Source: Cristatella mucedo (taxonomy: Eukaryota > Bryozoa > Phylactolaemata > Cristatellidae). From it: 64,000 bases of DNA. The notes beneath the pieces were generated by a model. The model had not been told where the DNA came from and did not search any database. It saw only the letters and a list, made by a program, of their open reading frames with translations. A program made the position numbers and the translations under genes. Below are positions 1-12,755 of this stretch, piece by piece. The stretch is from NCBI GenBank assembly GCA_009760855.2, contig WPIO01000007.1:10666001-10730000 (forward strand). The letters are read 5' to 3'. Within the stretch, counting starts at the first letter, position 1, and every line of letters begins with the position of its first letter.

Positions 1-109
<109 letters not shown>

Positions 110-382
110 TGTGATGGACCGTGAGCTATGGCAATGCTATGCTAGCAACGGCAACAATTGTTCAGTAGGTCAAAGGGCTACAAAATAAGACGACTAATTC
201 AGCCACATCATTAGTCCAATCTATATATGGTTCTTGGAAACCAACAATACAGTGAAATAGCACAAAGTTGGTATTGCAAGAGCAGTGCCATGCACACAAT
301 CACTTTACTCAGGCCAGAGACACTACAAGCACATTGCTGTCAAATGGCTACAAAATAAAAGACGGCTAATTCAGCCACATCA

Positions 383-530
383 GCCGAGCTGGTTTGGTCA
401 GGCGGTTAAGGTGTTCGCTCCGAGCAAGGCCTAGCAGAGGTCGTGGGCTCGAGCCCCGTGGGATATGTGAAGCGCGTGAATGGAGATCAAGTTCTCTTGG
501 GGCACTATACAAATGAAATATATATATCAT
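383..530 (+). mobile_element. SINE family I (tRNA-derived, L2-like tail)
   Basis: The head has a tRNA-like internal promoter: a box A-like stretch (GGTTTGGTCAGGCGGTTAAGG region) and a box B-like GGGCTCGAGCCCC. The tail (TTCTCTTGGGGCACTATACAAATGAA) resembles the 3' end of the L2 elements in this window. Related copies are at 35.2, 40.3 and 45.8 kb. Confidence 0.75.
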
Positions 531-666
531 TAGTCCATTGCATATACGGTTCTTGGAAACCAATAATGCAGTGAAATAGCAAGCACTACACTGGTATTGC
601 AAGAGCGTTGACATGCACACGATCACTTCACTCAGGCCAGAGACAGTACACGCACATTGCAGGCCA

Positions 667-800
667 ATGTAATAATAATAATATTTGTTTAGCACTCTCG
701 GAGAACTTAATCTCTTTCTAGGCGCTTTATAGATGATGTATAGAAAGCATTCCCAATGATTGGTAGTAGCAGCTGCATGTGGTGTAGGAAAACCGATATG
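667..800 (-). mobile_element. L2 3' end fragment
   Basis: Read on the minus strand, this is the conserved L2 3' end of the window: a GCGCC stem, the AGAAAGAGATT/TTCTC segment and a terminal (TTA)n tail, here seen as TAATAATAATAAT at about 669. It is only a short 5'-truncated copy. The 48.65 kb copy shares its flanking sequence type. Confidence 0.7.
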
Positions 801-2194
801 AAATAAACCAATTGCCATGCAATAAATAGAAATACTTCTGTATGAGGCCGATTAAAAAAAAATTCTAGCTCCATTGCGGATATCTCAGTAATGACCAGTT
901 CTCGGGAATGATCAATCAAGCTACCGAAAAAGGGACATACTTTTTAACGGCATTTTAGAAGTTCTATAATAGCTAAATGTGAGCTAAATCAATGGCCACC
1001 ACATTTAGTTGAGTGATGCTCGTATATGGCAAGATTAGCTCATGCATCAAGCATACATAAACCTCGTGGACTCTGCATAAGATGCTACAGAGACAGCAAA
1101 TACTGCAGGAGCCCTGCACAAAACGTGACATTGACAGCACAATCTAAAACGGCAGAGAGAGAAGAAGATACCACTAATGTTGACGCCAGGCAGACTTCGG
1201 TTAAGAGAACGTTTGAAATATCTTAAATAGATTTCGTTTGCTGCTATCATCCATCTAGCTTGAAAGCCACTAAGACTCAGACACACAAAGTTTTTCTAAA
1301 GTTTTAGCTAGCCCGGCAGGACTGTGCCACCCAGCACCGATCGTAGAGCTTTTAACAGTCACCAGTGCCCTACGTGGGCAGAGCACGAGTCGAGCTGGAA
1401 GAGCTCGTGGACGCTGCTGCGTTGCAATAACAGACTAACAGACATTCGTACCACAGCCAACATGCACAGCTGGTCAGATCATGCAGTTGGTCAGATGCTC
1501 ACATGATTCTTCCCTGTCTGTACGACTTTCAAGAGGGTACTGGTGAAAAGATTACTTGCAACCTCCTGATGGCATAACGGCGGACGTCACATGCTCTGCA
1601 CATTTGCACACTGTACAACTGTCAAGCCAAGCAACAACCCTCCCGTAGGTGAAGTGTGGGGAGTACAGGCTTCGAGTTACATGACCAAGACAAGTGTCGT
1701 TAAACAGCATTAACTGACATGCAGACTCAATAAAAATAGGATTGTGCACAAACCATATAAAACCGCATGCCTAAGCACAACGGAACCGTCAACATGGCAA
1801 TCTTGCGTGTTTCATCAGATATGGACCCATGGAGTGAGGACGGGTGTCAACTGCAGGCTTGCCACGGCTTGCTTCTAGCTACTTCTAATTCTCTATTCCT
1901 TTTTACTTGGCAGCATGAATCGGCAGACCACGGTCACCTCACACTAGGCACTTATTGGCTTGCCAGCGATGTACACCCTCACCCTGCAGCTAGTCACCAT
2001 TCTAGGGCTAGGGAGCTCATCAGAAGAGCTATTCATACACAGCGTTTCCATTTTCCAATTAGTGCTCAACTAGTGTCGTGTTACTAAGCCAGCTTGCCTG
2101 CCAGTAGGAGAGAGGTCTTCCACCTATAGGGGGCAGTCATTCAGATATAGGTCAGCCGTGCCCCGGCAATGCTGTGTCTGAGCATGTAAAGTCT

Positions 2195-2365
2195 CATGTC
2201 GATGCTACGCCTGAGCGTGTAAAGCCTCATGTACATAGCAGCAGCAGAGCTGTCTCGCCATCGCTTTCAGTGGTCAGTGAAGGATTGCCTGCTGCACGAC
2301 TCGAACTCACGACCTCTGTCGTGAAGTGCTAACACCTTACTCCTGGGCTAAAACCCAGAGGCCAG
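2195..2365 (-). mobile_element. SINE family II-like copy
   Basis: On the minus strand there is a tRNA-like head (TAGCCCAGGAGTAAGGTG, then TCACGACAGAGGTCGTGA and GAGTTCGAGTC), followed by a short body. The order matches the family II copies at 37.8 and 44.1 kb, but the sequence has diverged. Confidence 0.6.
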
Positions 2366-2804
2366 ATGCTATTGGTCATTGCGAGTTGAACCATCGAACT
2401 GAAGGACCATCTAACACTGCATTTGTAAGAGGAGAGGCATTTGGGCAGACGAATCGGTAGACCAACAGACTAAATGAAGCTGGATTCCCATTAACATGCT
2501 TGCAGTAGACCAGCAGCCTTGTCCCAAGCTCCGCTGCTCATGAGCCGTCACCGAAAAGGCAGCATGTAGACACACGTAAGCACCATCTATTGGAGCAGGC
2601 AATGTTCGGAACAAGTCTGAAACGGTGTACACAAAAATTCACACACAATAGTGTGCGTGTTCGTAGGATCTTCACCCGGGAGGTGTGGAGTTTGTACTTC
2701 ACGATCCGAATCATGGGCCCTCTGTATGCCGATCTGTATGCAGAGCCCTTCCGAAGCTCCCTATGATTGGCTGACCTTGCTAAGGTATGGGGCTCATCCA
2801 TTAA

Positions 2805-2866
2805 AAAGGCTATGTCAAAGTTCTCTTAGGGCGCTATACAGATGAATCATTATATATTGCTATAAA
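2805..2866 (+). mobile_element. SINE I / L2 tail fragment
   Basis: Contains AGTTCTCTTAGGGCGCTATA followed by CAGATGAATCATTATATA, the shared tail of SINE family I and the L2 elements. The tRNA-like head is badly decayed or absent. Confidence 0.55.
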
Positions 2867-3448
2867 TCTGTGCTTACATGTATAAAAAAAACCAGAATAA
2901 AGTTAATGAGCACCAGTTCGCATAAAAAAGCTGATGCGCGATTCAACGACACAGTTTTTTAAGAAGGAAACCTAGCTTTCCCAAGGGGCATCTATGTTAA
3001 AATGCTAATCCCAGAGCTCAAAATTCGGCTTGAGTGCTTGCATTACTTGGTTTACCCTGGCACTCAAAGGCATCGTCATGCGAGACTGCATAACCTGGAC
3101 GACATGCGATTTGGCCCGCCCAGAAGAGGGGGGAGTTTCTCATAGCTTTTGAACAGCCAGCCTCCTGTCATGGGTTGCTGGTAGTGCCGATCGTGTAAAC
3201 AAGCCCACGACTTGATGCAAGTGCCTATGCCATCAGCAAGCTCATGTGTGTATGGCAGCCTTCTCCAGGCATTCACGGCCAAGGGTAAGGAGTCCATAGA
3301 GCCACCGAGTCCATTGTCGTAGGCGCTCTCGGAACATGACATCCGGCATGACTGGCCCAAGCATCACCAGCGCCAGCTGGCACTATGTCGACCACCAGTG
3401 AGCACTCCTACATCCACGTACTCGCACGCACGCACGTACTCGCACACA

Positions 3449-3555
<107 letters not shown>

Positions 3556-4382
3556 CGGCCACTATGTTTGTGGCAGATGGTCCTGTTGGGGGTTTAGCCA
3601 TCGGCACTTTTTTGCTGCTGTTTAATGTTCTAATTAACCAGGTCCGTCGGCATCTGGAGGACCGTAAGAAGCAGCCGCTGGCTTTCAGAAATGGCTGCTG
3701 TTTGTTTTTTGTTCTGCATCTGTGCAGTCTCATTTTTTGCACACTCTTGCAGGCAGCAATCGTCTAGGGTAGCAGATTGTCTCAGGCTGCTAGCCCGACC
3801 GAAGTGGGGACCTATTACTTCCCAGGAACAATAATAAGAATAGGTCGTTCGCATAGCACTCAAAGAGAACCCAATTTTGATCCGGGCACTTCATAACTCG
3901 ATGCAAAAGGATAAATAACCCAAGGGTCACTGACACAAGCAGTCTCTTATTCAGGGCTCGGAAAACCAAACAAATGTTATGCTTAGACCACCATGCTAAA
4001 GCACACATGAAGAGGGGCCCTAGGTTAATAGCACCTCCGAGTAGTAACTAATACACTGAAACACGCACATGTAAGCATGCAATCACACAGTAACAAAAAA
4101 GACAAGTTCACTGAAGCAAAGGAAAAGCTGACTGGAACAAATGCACATTTAGCTAACACTGAAAAGATGCAGAGTCAATGCATCTAGTGAACAAGCCAGA
4201 AGCAAGCAATTTTCAGACTTTTTGGTGCACACAAACTAAAGAGCTGATCACCAAAAGATTTCAAATTAGTATGAGCAACTGAGAGATGACTAGATGCTGA
4301 GGAGCAGGTGGTGCAAGAGCACGTGACTGGAAGAGCAAAAAAGCAGCCAAAAGGAGCAGCAAATAGTGACGCACAGTCTCGT

Positions 4383-4475
4383 GGGTACCTAGCCCAGGGG
4401 TAAGGTGCTCGCCCTTCATTTACGCCCAATCGGGATTCAAGTGCAGCATCCGAAGCAGGTCCTCCTCTATCACCC
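4383..4475 (+). mobile_element. tRNA-related SINE head fragment
   Basis: TAGCCCAGGGGTAAGGTGCTC (box A-like), then GGGATTCAAGTGC (box B-like) and a family II-type spacer. No clear tail remains. Confidence 0.45.
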
Positions 4476-5076
4476 ATTGGGATCGAATTCCAATTGGAAT
4501 GGCCGATTCCAAGCATGGGGGGACGATACATGCAAGGTAAGGCTCTCGTGTTGCTATTTAAATGAGGCTGATTAATCTGCACTAGAGTGGAGTCTCTACA
4601 TCGACTTTTAGACACTCGGCCATCACACGACCATCGTATGGACACGTGTCAGGACAGAATCTAGCAAACTGCCGACACTCTGTTGAAAAACAGGTGCAGC
4701 AGCAGCTGTCACAGAGGCAGCAGAAGGGGGCGGCAGCCACGTGTGCAACAGCTGTGGCACAGGACCGGCATCTGCCGAGATGCAACCTGGCTAGAGGTTG
4801 CAGCTACTTTCTGTCGCTGGGACGAGCCGACGACGTCTTCTCCAACGCCGGGGAAGGAGTCGCAGATTGGGCCCCAAGCATGCGAGCAGCGCACCCGGCA
4901 GCTGCATCGCCACACGGCCAGGAAGGAAGAGGGTGAGTGCGAGCCACGCCTCACAATCGAGCGCTGAGCGCAGCCGCCACGGCACCAGCTCGCAGCAGGA
5001 GCATCACTGTGGAGAGGGTGACACTCTCGATCGAAACTCGGGCTGCTGCTGCCGCCGCCGGCGCCGTGGAGCGTAC

Positions 5077-5308
5077 CTTGTCTCCACTAGCCGTTGCGCC
5101 GCCTCGGCGTAGCGCGACAGATGCCGGCGCACGTCGCCGCCGAGCGGTGGCCGGGCTATGCGCAGCGGCAAGCACTCCATCAGCTCGCTGGCCAGCGACC
5201 CGGACAGGCCGCTCGGACACTTGGTGGGCAGCAGCGGGTCGCCTCCCTCGTCGGCCAGCTTCCTCTCGAGCAGCCACCGGTTGAAGGACTCCGGCGGTGG
5301 CTCGATGC
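5077..5308 (-). CDS. PCIF1: PCIF1 (CAPAM) internal exon, N-terminal helical region
   Basis: The last PCIF1 exon visible. The acceptor is ...CCACACAG|GC at 5309 and the donor is ACAAG|GTACGC at 5076. The first two bases complete a Gly codon with the final G of the exon at 6181. It encodes a stretch starting IEPPPESFNRWLLERK and ending RYAEAAQRLVET, which aligns closely with the conserved region after the WW domain in PCIF1 proteins. It ends in phase 2. The next exon (a conserved KWNVEDTFSW-type stretch in the family) is not seen, so the methyltransferase domain presumably lies beyond the left edge. GC content is much higher than in the distal introns, and the CpG-rich DNA extends from about 4640 to 5900. 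Confidence 0.88.
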
Positions 5309-6180
5309 CTGTGTGGTGGTGGCGACGGAAAGAGAGGGGCGATTGCCGCGGCCAGGCAAGCTCGTAAGCAAGCGCAGGCAAGTCCGTGCCGACAAGCGGC
5401 CGAGAGACTCAAGAAATTTGTGAGCAAACGTCGACCGATCGGGAAAAGCCGAGCGGCAGCCCGCATTCGCGAGAGCTATGGCCAACGATCGAGGCAGCAT
5501 TTCCAAAATAAAAAAGGAGTAAGGAAAGAGCTCAACGAACGGCAGGACCGAATGACGAGCCAGGACGGCCAGGCAGAGGTCAGAGGCGCCAGCGATGAGC
5601 GAGAGCAAACTGGCCACGCCCCCTAACGATCAACGGACCGCATGTGCAAGATGAGCCGGAAACCAAACCGTGCAGACGCCAAGCCAGGCAAAGAGCCAAC
5701 CGGAAAGGCATAGGGCGGTAGCACGAAGGCCACCTCCTGGCGCCATCGAGCCCTCGCTGCTCGCCAAAGCAGGGCGCAGCGGCAGCAGCTACAGCTCACT
5801 GCTGACGTTGTTGCCGCTTCGCTCGTGGCACTAAGACCGACGGCCTGGATACGCACGAACGATGCCATGCCAGCGAAGAGAGGCTCGGGGGGGGGGCTTG
5901 CGCGTGCGCAAACCGCTGGCTAGGGACCATTCGCGAACCGCTGCCTCGAAACTATAATCTTACACGCAGCGACTGTGCAGTGGCCCACGCTAAACTGCAA
6001 GTGCCCCACATGTAACAGCGAAGCATCCACCTTCGGCTTCACACATAGATGACCTCGTTCGCGGACCAAGGTAGTGCCCACACACGCATCAAGACTAAGA
6101 AGCCGTTTGGAGACACGAGCCAACCACCAGAGCTGACAGACTGCAGTGGCAGGTAGAGAAGCGAACGAAAACCGGGTTAC
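5309..6180 (-). other. PCIF1 intron, GC- and CpG-rich
   Basis: Begins GTAACC and ends CACACAG in transcription order. Unlike the other PCIF1 introns it is rich in CG dinucleotides, carries a G-run near 5888-5896, and has no recognisable mobile element. The open frame at 5623-5868 (minus) is Ala/Ser/Cys-rich and matches nothing I know. Confidence 0.7.
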
Positions 6181-6335
6181 CTAGCCGCGAGTGGCACATT
6201 TCGTGGTACTGCTGCCGAAGGCGCGCGACCAACTGGGCTCGCAAGAGCTCAATGTCAGGATGAGGAGGAAAGAGGCGGCTCATGCTTCGCTCCCGAATGA
6301 CGGCGTTGCTCGGGATCTCCAGATTCCACGAAGGA
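6181..6335 (-). CDS. PCIF1: PCIF1 (CAPAM) internal exon, second helical segment
   Basis: Acceptor GCGTTGCAG|T after 6336 and donor CTAG|GTAACC at 6180. It encodes WNLEIPSNAVIRER, then LFPPHPDIELLRAQL and ARLRQQYHEMCHSRL. In known PCIF1 proteins a very similar block (W-D-L-D-I, N-A-V-I, PPHPE-ELLRSQL) lies between the disordered region after the WW domain and the ESFNRW segment. Phases fit on both sides: the first base completes an AG|T Ser codon from the 14487-14680 exon, and the last G joins GC of the 5308 exon as Gly. Confidence 0.88.
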
Positions 6336-8315
6336 CTGCAACGCCAAAGGGGCGCAAACGGTTCTGTAGCAGTGGCGCCAAGCCCGCTGGCTGGCATCGT
6401 GCGGCACAGCAGCAGCAGCACGACGATGTAAGCATAGCAAACCGAACGCGACTGGTAGCCCACAGGTGAAGCCTCCACCACTGCTGCCACAATCCATTAA
6501 CCAATTAGCCAGCCTGCGCAGGCAGCAGACTGGTGCTAAGCCCAAATGCACGATAGGTGCTGCCTGCACCAGCAGTGGGATCCATTCCACAGCGAACCGT
6601 CAGTGCGGCTAGTCGTGGCAAGCTGAAGGGCTATGACTTCCATCAGCAGTGTCACCTGCTCTACCAATCCGAGTCGGCATGGCTCATCGCTAACGAGATG
6701 AATAACGAATGGACTTCCCAGCACCGCCACCACCATCCTAGCTCATTGTCACCACTAGAAATAGGCATGCTTCCTAAGCTGCTTCAGCTAGGAGCAGCGC
6801 TTGAATTATGCACCTTGCAAAAGCATTAGCTCGGCATTCATTATATGGCTATCGGCGAGCACGACTCAGAGAGCACCACACTTGCAGAAATTAACAAAAT
6901 CAACATATTCAACTATAAGACTACATCTATTATATAAGCATGACCGCTAGCAAAACGCTCGTCGGAAGCCATGCAATGCGGAGCCACTTCCTGGGCTACT
7001 GGGCTACTCCTAGTCCTACACCAGCTCTGGTGGAAGCTCAGCATCCATACAATCCACCCATACAACCCATTGAGCGTTGTTCACTGAGGAATCGCGAAAA
7101 GCCAAGGTGCACACATTTTGTAACACAGGTAGACGTGTCCATTTTAATTCGACTACGTTTATATAAATGAAATAATACTTAAAAACTTGAACTTACAACG
7201 AGGTGTTCAGTCCAGCTACGATGCAGGCAACAATCATCAGAAGACACAATAGCCAACTGCAGGAGTAACGATCGGATATTTCAGCTTGGTTCGGGAACCC
7301 AGCGACTCTTGTTCAAATTGGTTTCCTTTGCAAGCACTCGCTGGGAAATTCGAATGGACACGTTGGCGCTGCCACGTTGACCAGCCACGCGTGAGCCAAG
7401 CATAGCAGACTGGGACCAAGTTACGACAGAGGAAGGTGGCCTGCTCTTCCTTACTCAGCCCCACCTCTAACGTGGTGCATATCATTTGAAGCCGGTTCCA
7501 GGGATAAAATGACATAGATAAAACAAAATTACTGCTGCTGCTGCTGCTGCCTAAGCAGCTTTCGGCTGCAGACCAAGGTACTCTCGTGTGCAAGGCACGT
7601 CACGAGTCGCTGGGTCAAGCAGCGATTAGAAGTCATCATATTTCAGTTGGCATCAAATACTCGAATATTGATCAAGCCAAAGCTATTGTGAGCTAGAAAA
7701 TCTCGGCAATTTGGATGCAGGACAAAAACAGCAATAAACTTTAGCACGCAATACACAACAAATTCAGAGAACTAAGGACTACTACAGCGTCGTCATACAA
7801 GAAAAAATAGCTTGGTGGCATCAGAAGCAAACGGTAGGCAACTCACTGCAAGAATTAAATATGCCCACCGGTTACCTGCCCCCACAGGTCAGTTACTTAT
7901 GACATAAGGGAACCTGGAATAGGGATTTGTACGGCACCAAAAACCCAGCAGGCCATATAGACAAAATAAATTTACACAGTGTCACAGTAAGTTGAGAAAA
8001 GTCTGAAAATGATGTACCAAAATGATGTACCATTGGCGCCCGTTCAAGAGATCGCACTTTTCCTTCCCATAGTTTGCCAACTTAGCTCGATTAAAAGACA
8101 GCAAATTAGCCATGTTCACATGTTCTTACTCTACTCGTCATAGAACAGCATTGTTCGCAGATGTACATGTATTCTACCCAATATATCTCAGCTGGCTATT
8201 GGACCAACGTTCTAACAAATGAGCTTAGGGAGAGGTACTTTTTGTTGCTCTAACGCCTGCAAAGACAGGGGTGTTGAGCAGCTCACAGCTATTATTATTT
8301 TATGCCATACACAGA

Positions 8316-8317
<2 letters not shown>

Positions 8318-8350
<33 letters not shown>
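8318..8350. repeat. (TA)n microsatellite
   Basis: Perfect AT dinucleotide run of about 32 bases inside the large PCIF1 intron. Confidence 0.95.
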
Positions 8351-8352
<2 letters not shown>

Positions 8353-8361
8353 GTAATGTAC

Positions 8362-8432
8362 CCCGTGGGTGTTACACAGGAGAGGTTGGTATAGCGCATT
8401 CACAGCCTAAGTGGCTTTCGGAACGCATTCGG
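8362..8432 (+). repeat. Dispersed repeat of unknown class, copy 1
   Basis: Contains GGTGTTACACAGGAGAG, TCACAGCCTAAG and GGCTTTCGG in the same order and spacing as 29,925-29,990. It is not part of the L2 or SINE consensus seen here. Confidence 0.6.
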
Positions 8433-8457
8433 TAACCAACAGACTTTGTACATAGAC

Positions 8458-8507
<50 letters not shown>

Positions 8508-8522
8508 ATATGTATATACATA

Positions 8523-8609
<87 letters not shown>
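8458..8609. repeat. Compound (TA)n-(GA)n microsatellite
   Basis: About 110 bases of TA with a few CA/CT/GT interruptions, passing directly into about 40 bases of GA. Apparent Tyr-Ile or Arg-Glu proteins across it are repeat artefacts. Confidence 0.96.
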
Positions 8610-8611
<2 letters not shown>

Positions 8612-9045
8612 CTTTTGCCATGGAGCCTAGCCCGCTGCTTTAACAGCGGCTGTTGTAGATTTTGTGAAATCAAAGCTATCCAAGCGACAAACTCCACAAA
8701 CGATACGACGAACACCACAAACGATACGGCAAAGATCTGTTGTGTGAATTGTGCAAGTCTTTTGTCCCTAACCATAGTCAAACTTACACGTGAATGGATG
8801 TGTAACTGTTCACCACTTTTTGCTGCTGTCGTATGAAGCCCCTATTGGTACACGTCCGGTTACGGTTCGCACCCGATCCCGTACTAGCACACATGCTTGT
8901 CGTTTCGGGCTCGATAATTTAGTACAATTGCATGTCCAGGCATGTTGTGGCCAGGCTTCAGGAGTTAGTTAGTACACGTAGAACACATTGGAAAACCAGA
9001 TGGTGATGCCGGTACCAATACCCTCACAGGAACACGAGTTTTCCC

Positions 9046-9140
9046 AATAATAATAATAATACATTTGTCTCGTACCCTAAGAGAACTTAAATCTCTTTCT
9101 AAGCACTTTACATATACTGCAAAGGGTAGAAAGACTGCTA
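9046..9140 (-). mobile_element. L2 3' end fragment
   Basis: (TAA)n at 9047-9060, then TCTCGTACCCTAAGAGAACTTAAATCTCTTTCTAAGC: the window's L2 3' end read in reverse. Nothing of the coding region is kept. Confidence 0.7.
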
Positions 9141-9429
9141 ATCTCTCAAACCTAGTAGCAACAAAGCCTCCACTAACCTCGGTGATCACTTGTTACTTGT
9201 GCCTATGGAATGCCAGCAATGTGCACAATCAACTGCTCATTGGAAGCAGCCTGCCACTTGATGGAACTCCTGATTTCTCGGCTGTTACTGAGACCAGGCG
9301 AAAGCCGACAAACTCTTGGCTTTCCCTATGCTAACCTAGGTTTCTTTTTTAAACCCCAAGATAGCCAAACACTGGCAGTGAAACAGTGTGTATGCCACCA
9401 TCTCTTAAAACTTCAAGCCTTTCAAAACT

Positions 9430-10968
9430 CATCCAATGCAATCTTACGAATATTATGTTATGTGTAACAAAACTTGTGGCAAGCTGCCAATGGTTGCGGT
9501 AATATATTCTCCACCAGGCATTCGTACCAGCTTCACCTCCGACTTTTTACTTTATCTTTGCACAGAGAATCGCCCTCTTCTCATTCTAGGTGATTGTAAT
9601 ATAAAATTTAATAACACATCTGATCCTCCATGCTCACGTTCAACCCCCCACACATATATAAGACAGCACCCTAGATAAACTTTTCTCCTGCGATATAGCC
9701 CTTCAGTCATAGCTTTCAGCATGTCTGATCATATGCAGATTTTGTTTCCCAGCAAAGCATTTCTCTTAAGACACCCAAAATTAAGTTCGAGTCAAGAATC
9801 CTAAAGTGCCTTGACATTAATCCTGCAAGAATGCTTGCATCCTGTCATTCTACACGACCATTCCACCGAAACTCCTCTCATTGATGAAATGCTGCTACAA
9901 CTCAACACAAGCAAGCGAGATTTGTGAGTTTGCACCTATGATTCACAACAGGTCTGTCCCCCACTAGCTGTCCACTAATATATGGCTGATATGAAAAGCT
10001 AAAGAAAAACTAAACTTAGATAGCTCTTTAAAAAATCAGTACCCATAGGGTTAGTGATATGCATAGCATTAGCCAGGCAAAAAAGAAAACAAGTATCAGG
10101 CTTAAGCCAGCATCTTAAAGCAAACATGAAGTCATTCCATGGCAGGAATGCAGACTTAGGTTAAGTCTATCTGCTTGTTGTGGTGATCTTTCGGCAGCAT
10201 TTGACATTATTAATCACCAAGTCCTTAATGAACGCCTCTCATCTCGCCTGGCCATCACTGGCACTTCACTCCAACAGTTTATTTATCTCAGTGGGAGACT
10301 ACAGTGTACTGATGTAGGTGGGCAAAGATCAACCCAAGAACCACTAAGTAGGGGCACCTCGGGGCTCTGTGCATGGTCCACTTCTTTTCACAACTTATAC
10401 TCTCACTTTAGCTGATGTTATTGCCAAGCATAATCTAGGCATTCATTTCTATGCAGACGACACACACCAATACCTATGCTTTGATCCCTCCTATTAAGTC
10501 AAATTCTCTAAACTCCCTTGCTATATGTTTTGCTGACATCTACACACGGTTGGCAGCAAATTTTCTCATGTTAAATGACAATAAACCAACTTGTAGGTAT
10601 GGCCAAGCACAGCGTGACTCAGAAATTGTAAACAGCTTGGCACTCAAAATCGGCTCTCCCAACATATCTCCTGTAGCATCTGCACAAAATCATGGTGTCC
10701 TGTTCCGAAATGACCTTTCTCCAGACGACCATATCAGCTCCATAGTTAAGTCTGCCTACTCTTTAGCTACTTAACATTGCTCGAATTCGGGCCTGCTTAT
10801 ACAAGGATACCACATCCGAATCGGTCCATTCTTGACATCCTGTCTCGACTTCCATTATTTACTGTTTGTAGGTCTATCGGCCTACAGGCCCCAATCAGGT
10901 GCTTACAGTTGGTGCAAAATTCTGCAGCTAGGCTTGTCAGTCGTGAGCATCGCAGTTGCTACAATCTA
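9430..10968 (+). mobile_element. L2 non-LTR retrotransposon, endonuclease and RT part (decayed)
   Basis: A piece near 9,500-9,600 reads VAVIYSPPGI, SDFLLYL and LILGDCNI, the signature of the APE-type endonuclease of L2/CR1 elements (usually YRPPG and ILGDFN). After a decayed linker including an SDH motif, reverse transcriptase resumes near 10,190 (GDLSAAFDIINH-like), with [22 protein letters not shown] and ASARNLG-like motifs, many stops and frameshifts. It breaks off at about 10,968 in the thumb region, where another L2 is inserted. The same element continues at 12,250. Confidence 0.85.
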
Positions 10969-12242
10969 TAATAATAACAATAATAATACACGATAAAGTG
11001 CCCTCAGAGAACTCAATCTCTTTCTATGCGCTTTCCATTAGCTACAAAGGAAACACGATTGAGTGGTGAGTGGTACCATGCTTGATAAACAACATGAATA
11101 ACATGGTTAGAGGTGACATGCACAAGGTCAGCATGCAAGTGTGGTTAGTGGCAGCATGCAACAGTCAGCACGCATAAGCACACCAAGGACGAATCCCAGG
11201 GACCCACTAAATGCTGTCATAAATAGGTAAGTTTTTAATTTCTATTTAAATGTGGTCAAGGCAGGAGATGTTGTGATGGAAGTCGGGAGTGAGTTTCAGG
11301 CTTTGGGAGCATACGAACTAAAGGCACCGTCTCCAAATGGTTTGAGGTTTGTACGAGGCATATGTAAACAGTTAGATTCCGAAAAGCGGGTGGTACAATG
11401 CTTAGCCTGGTGTGGGAGTAGATCTAATAGGTAGGCTGGAGCCAAGAAATGAAGGGACTTACAAGTGAGTGACAAAACCTTGAAGTCGATCCGTTGCTTG
11501 ACTGGGCGCCAGTGCAGGTCGGCGAGAAGTGGTGTGATATGGCAACTTCGACGCTCACGACAGACAAGCCTAGCTGGGGCGTTTTGCACCAGCTGTAAGT
11601 GCCTGATTGCACATGCCGGTAGGCCAGCAAGCAGTGAGTTACAGAAGTCAAGACAGGATGTCACAAATGCATGGACCTATTTAGATGTTGTATCCCTATC
11701 TAAATTAGCCCGAATGTTAGCAATGTTATGTTGCTGAAAGTAGGCAGACTTGATTGTGGAACTGATCGTCTCATGAAAGGTCACTTTGGAACATGATACC
11801 TAGATTTCGTGCAGATTCAACAGGAGATATGCTTGCAGAGCCAATTGTGAGCGCCAGCCTTTCCAATGTCGGAATCACACTTGGCTTGCCCATAACTAGT
11901 AAGTTAGTTTTATCATCACTCAATTTAAGAAAATTTTCCGACATCCATGCGTGGATGTCATCAATACATGCAGCAAGGGAGTTGAGAGGATTCGACGTTC
12001 TCAGGGTCTGGGAGGGATCAAAGCAAAGCAAAGGTACAAGTGAGTGTCATCCGCACAGAAGTGAAAGCCTAGATTGTGCTCGGCAATCACATCAGCAAGA
12101 GGGAGAGTATAAACCGTGAAAAGAGCCGGATCTAGCACGGTGCCCAGAGGTACCCCATATTTCAGAGGTACCGCGGATGATCTTTGTCTATTCACGTCAA
12201 TACTCTGGTGTCTCCCACTGAGATAGGACCTGAACCTTTCAC
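10969..12242 (-). mobile_element. L2 copy nested in the preceding L2
   Basis: Minus-strand copy with its (TTA)n tail at 10,969-10,988. Minus-strand frames at 11,296-11,664, 11,771-12,031 and 12,001-12,195 read FKVLSLTCKSLHFLAPAYL, RLALTIGSASISPVESARNLG and RSSAVPLKYGVPLG. It is 5'-truncated in the RT region at about 12,242. The host L2 continues on both sides in the opposite orientation. Confidence 0.88.
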
Positions 12243-12249
12243 TTCTCGT

Positions 12250-12755
12250 TTAACTTCCAATCAAGCAGCCCATAGACTTTAGGCTTTGTCACTCACCTTT
12301 AGTTTTCTTCATTCTCTGTCTTCAGACTACCTGCCAGAACCCAAACCAGTCTAGGCATAGTAACTCCCGGTTTTCTGACTCAAATCGTTTAGGTATACCT
12401 CGTATGAACCTCAAATCCTGTGGAGGCCATCCCTTTAGTTCGCATGCTCCCATAGCCTGAAATTAAGTAACGACTGATGTCAAGAGATCCCCATATTTGA
12501 TATTTAAAAAGAAGCTGAAAAACCTGTTTCTCACAGCTCTTGGTGGGTCACTACCCATATTTGCATTGCATACTGACAGTAAGCATATTACCTCGAACCC
12601 TAGTATGCTTGTTGACACGTTGTGTAGGCTACCACTAACCATGTTATCATACATCCATTACAGCATATATGAAGTACCATAGAGAAATTGAGTTATCTGA
12701 GGATGCTGTACAAATGTTTTATAATTATTATTATTAATATTAATACATCTTCAAA
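12250..12755 (+). mobile_element. 3' part of the L2 that starts at 9.4 kb
   Basis: Picks up at the IKQ.IDF motif, where the left piece stops at HRSCYN. It continues through the C-terminal region (PRMNLKSCGGHPF, then KKKLKNLFLTAL) to a decayed 3' end with ATTATTATTATTAAT at about 12,723. Confidence 0.75.

Noticed and set aside
3076-3360. 94-codon minus-strand frame in the PCIF1 downstream region
   Set aside because: Checked as the next PCIF1 exon; it lacks the conserved KWNVEDTFSW-type stretch and suitable phase.
8400-8781. Tyr-Ile / Leu-Ser repeat proteins
   Set aside because: Translations of the compound TA/GA array.
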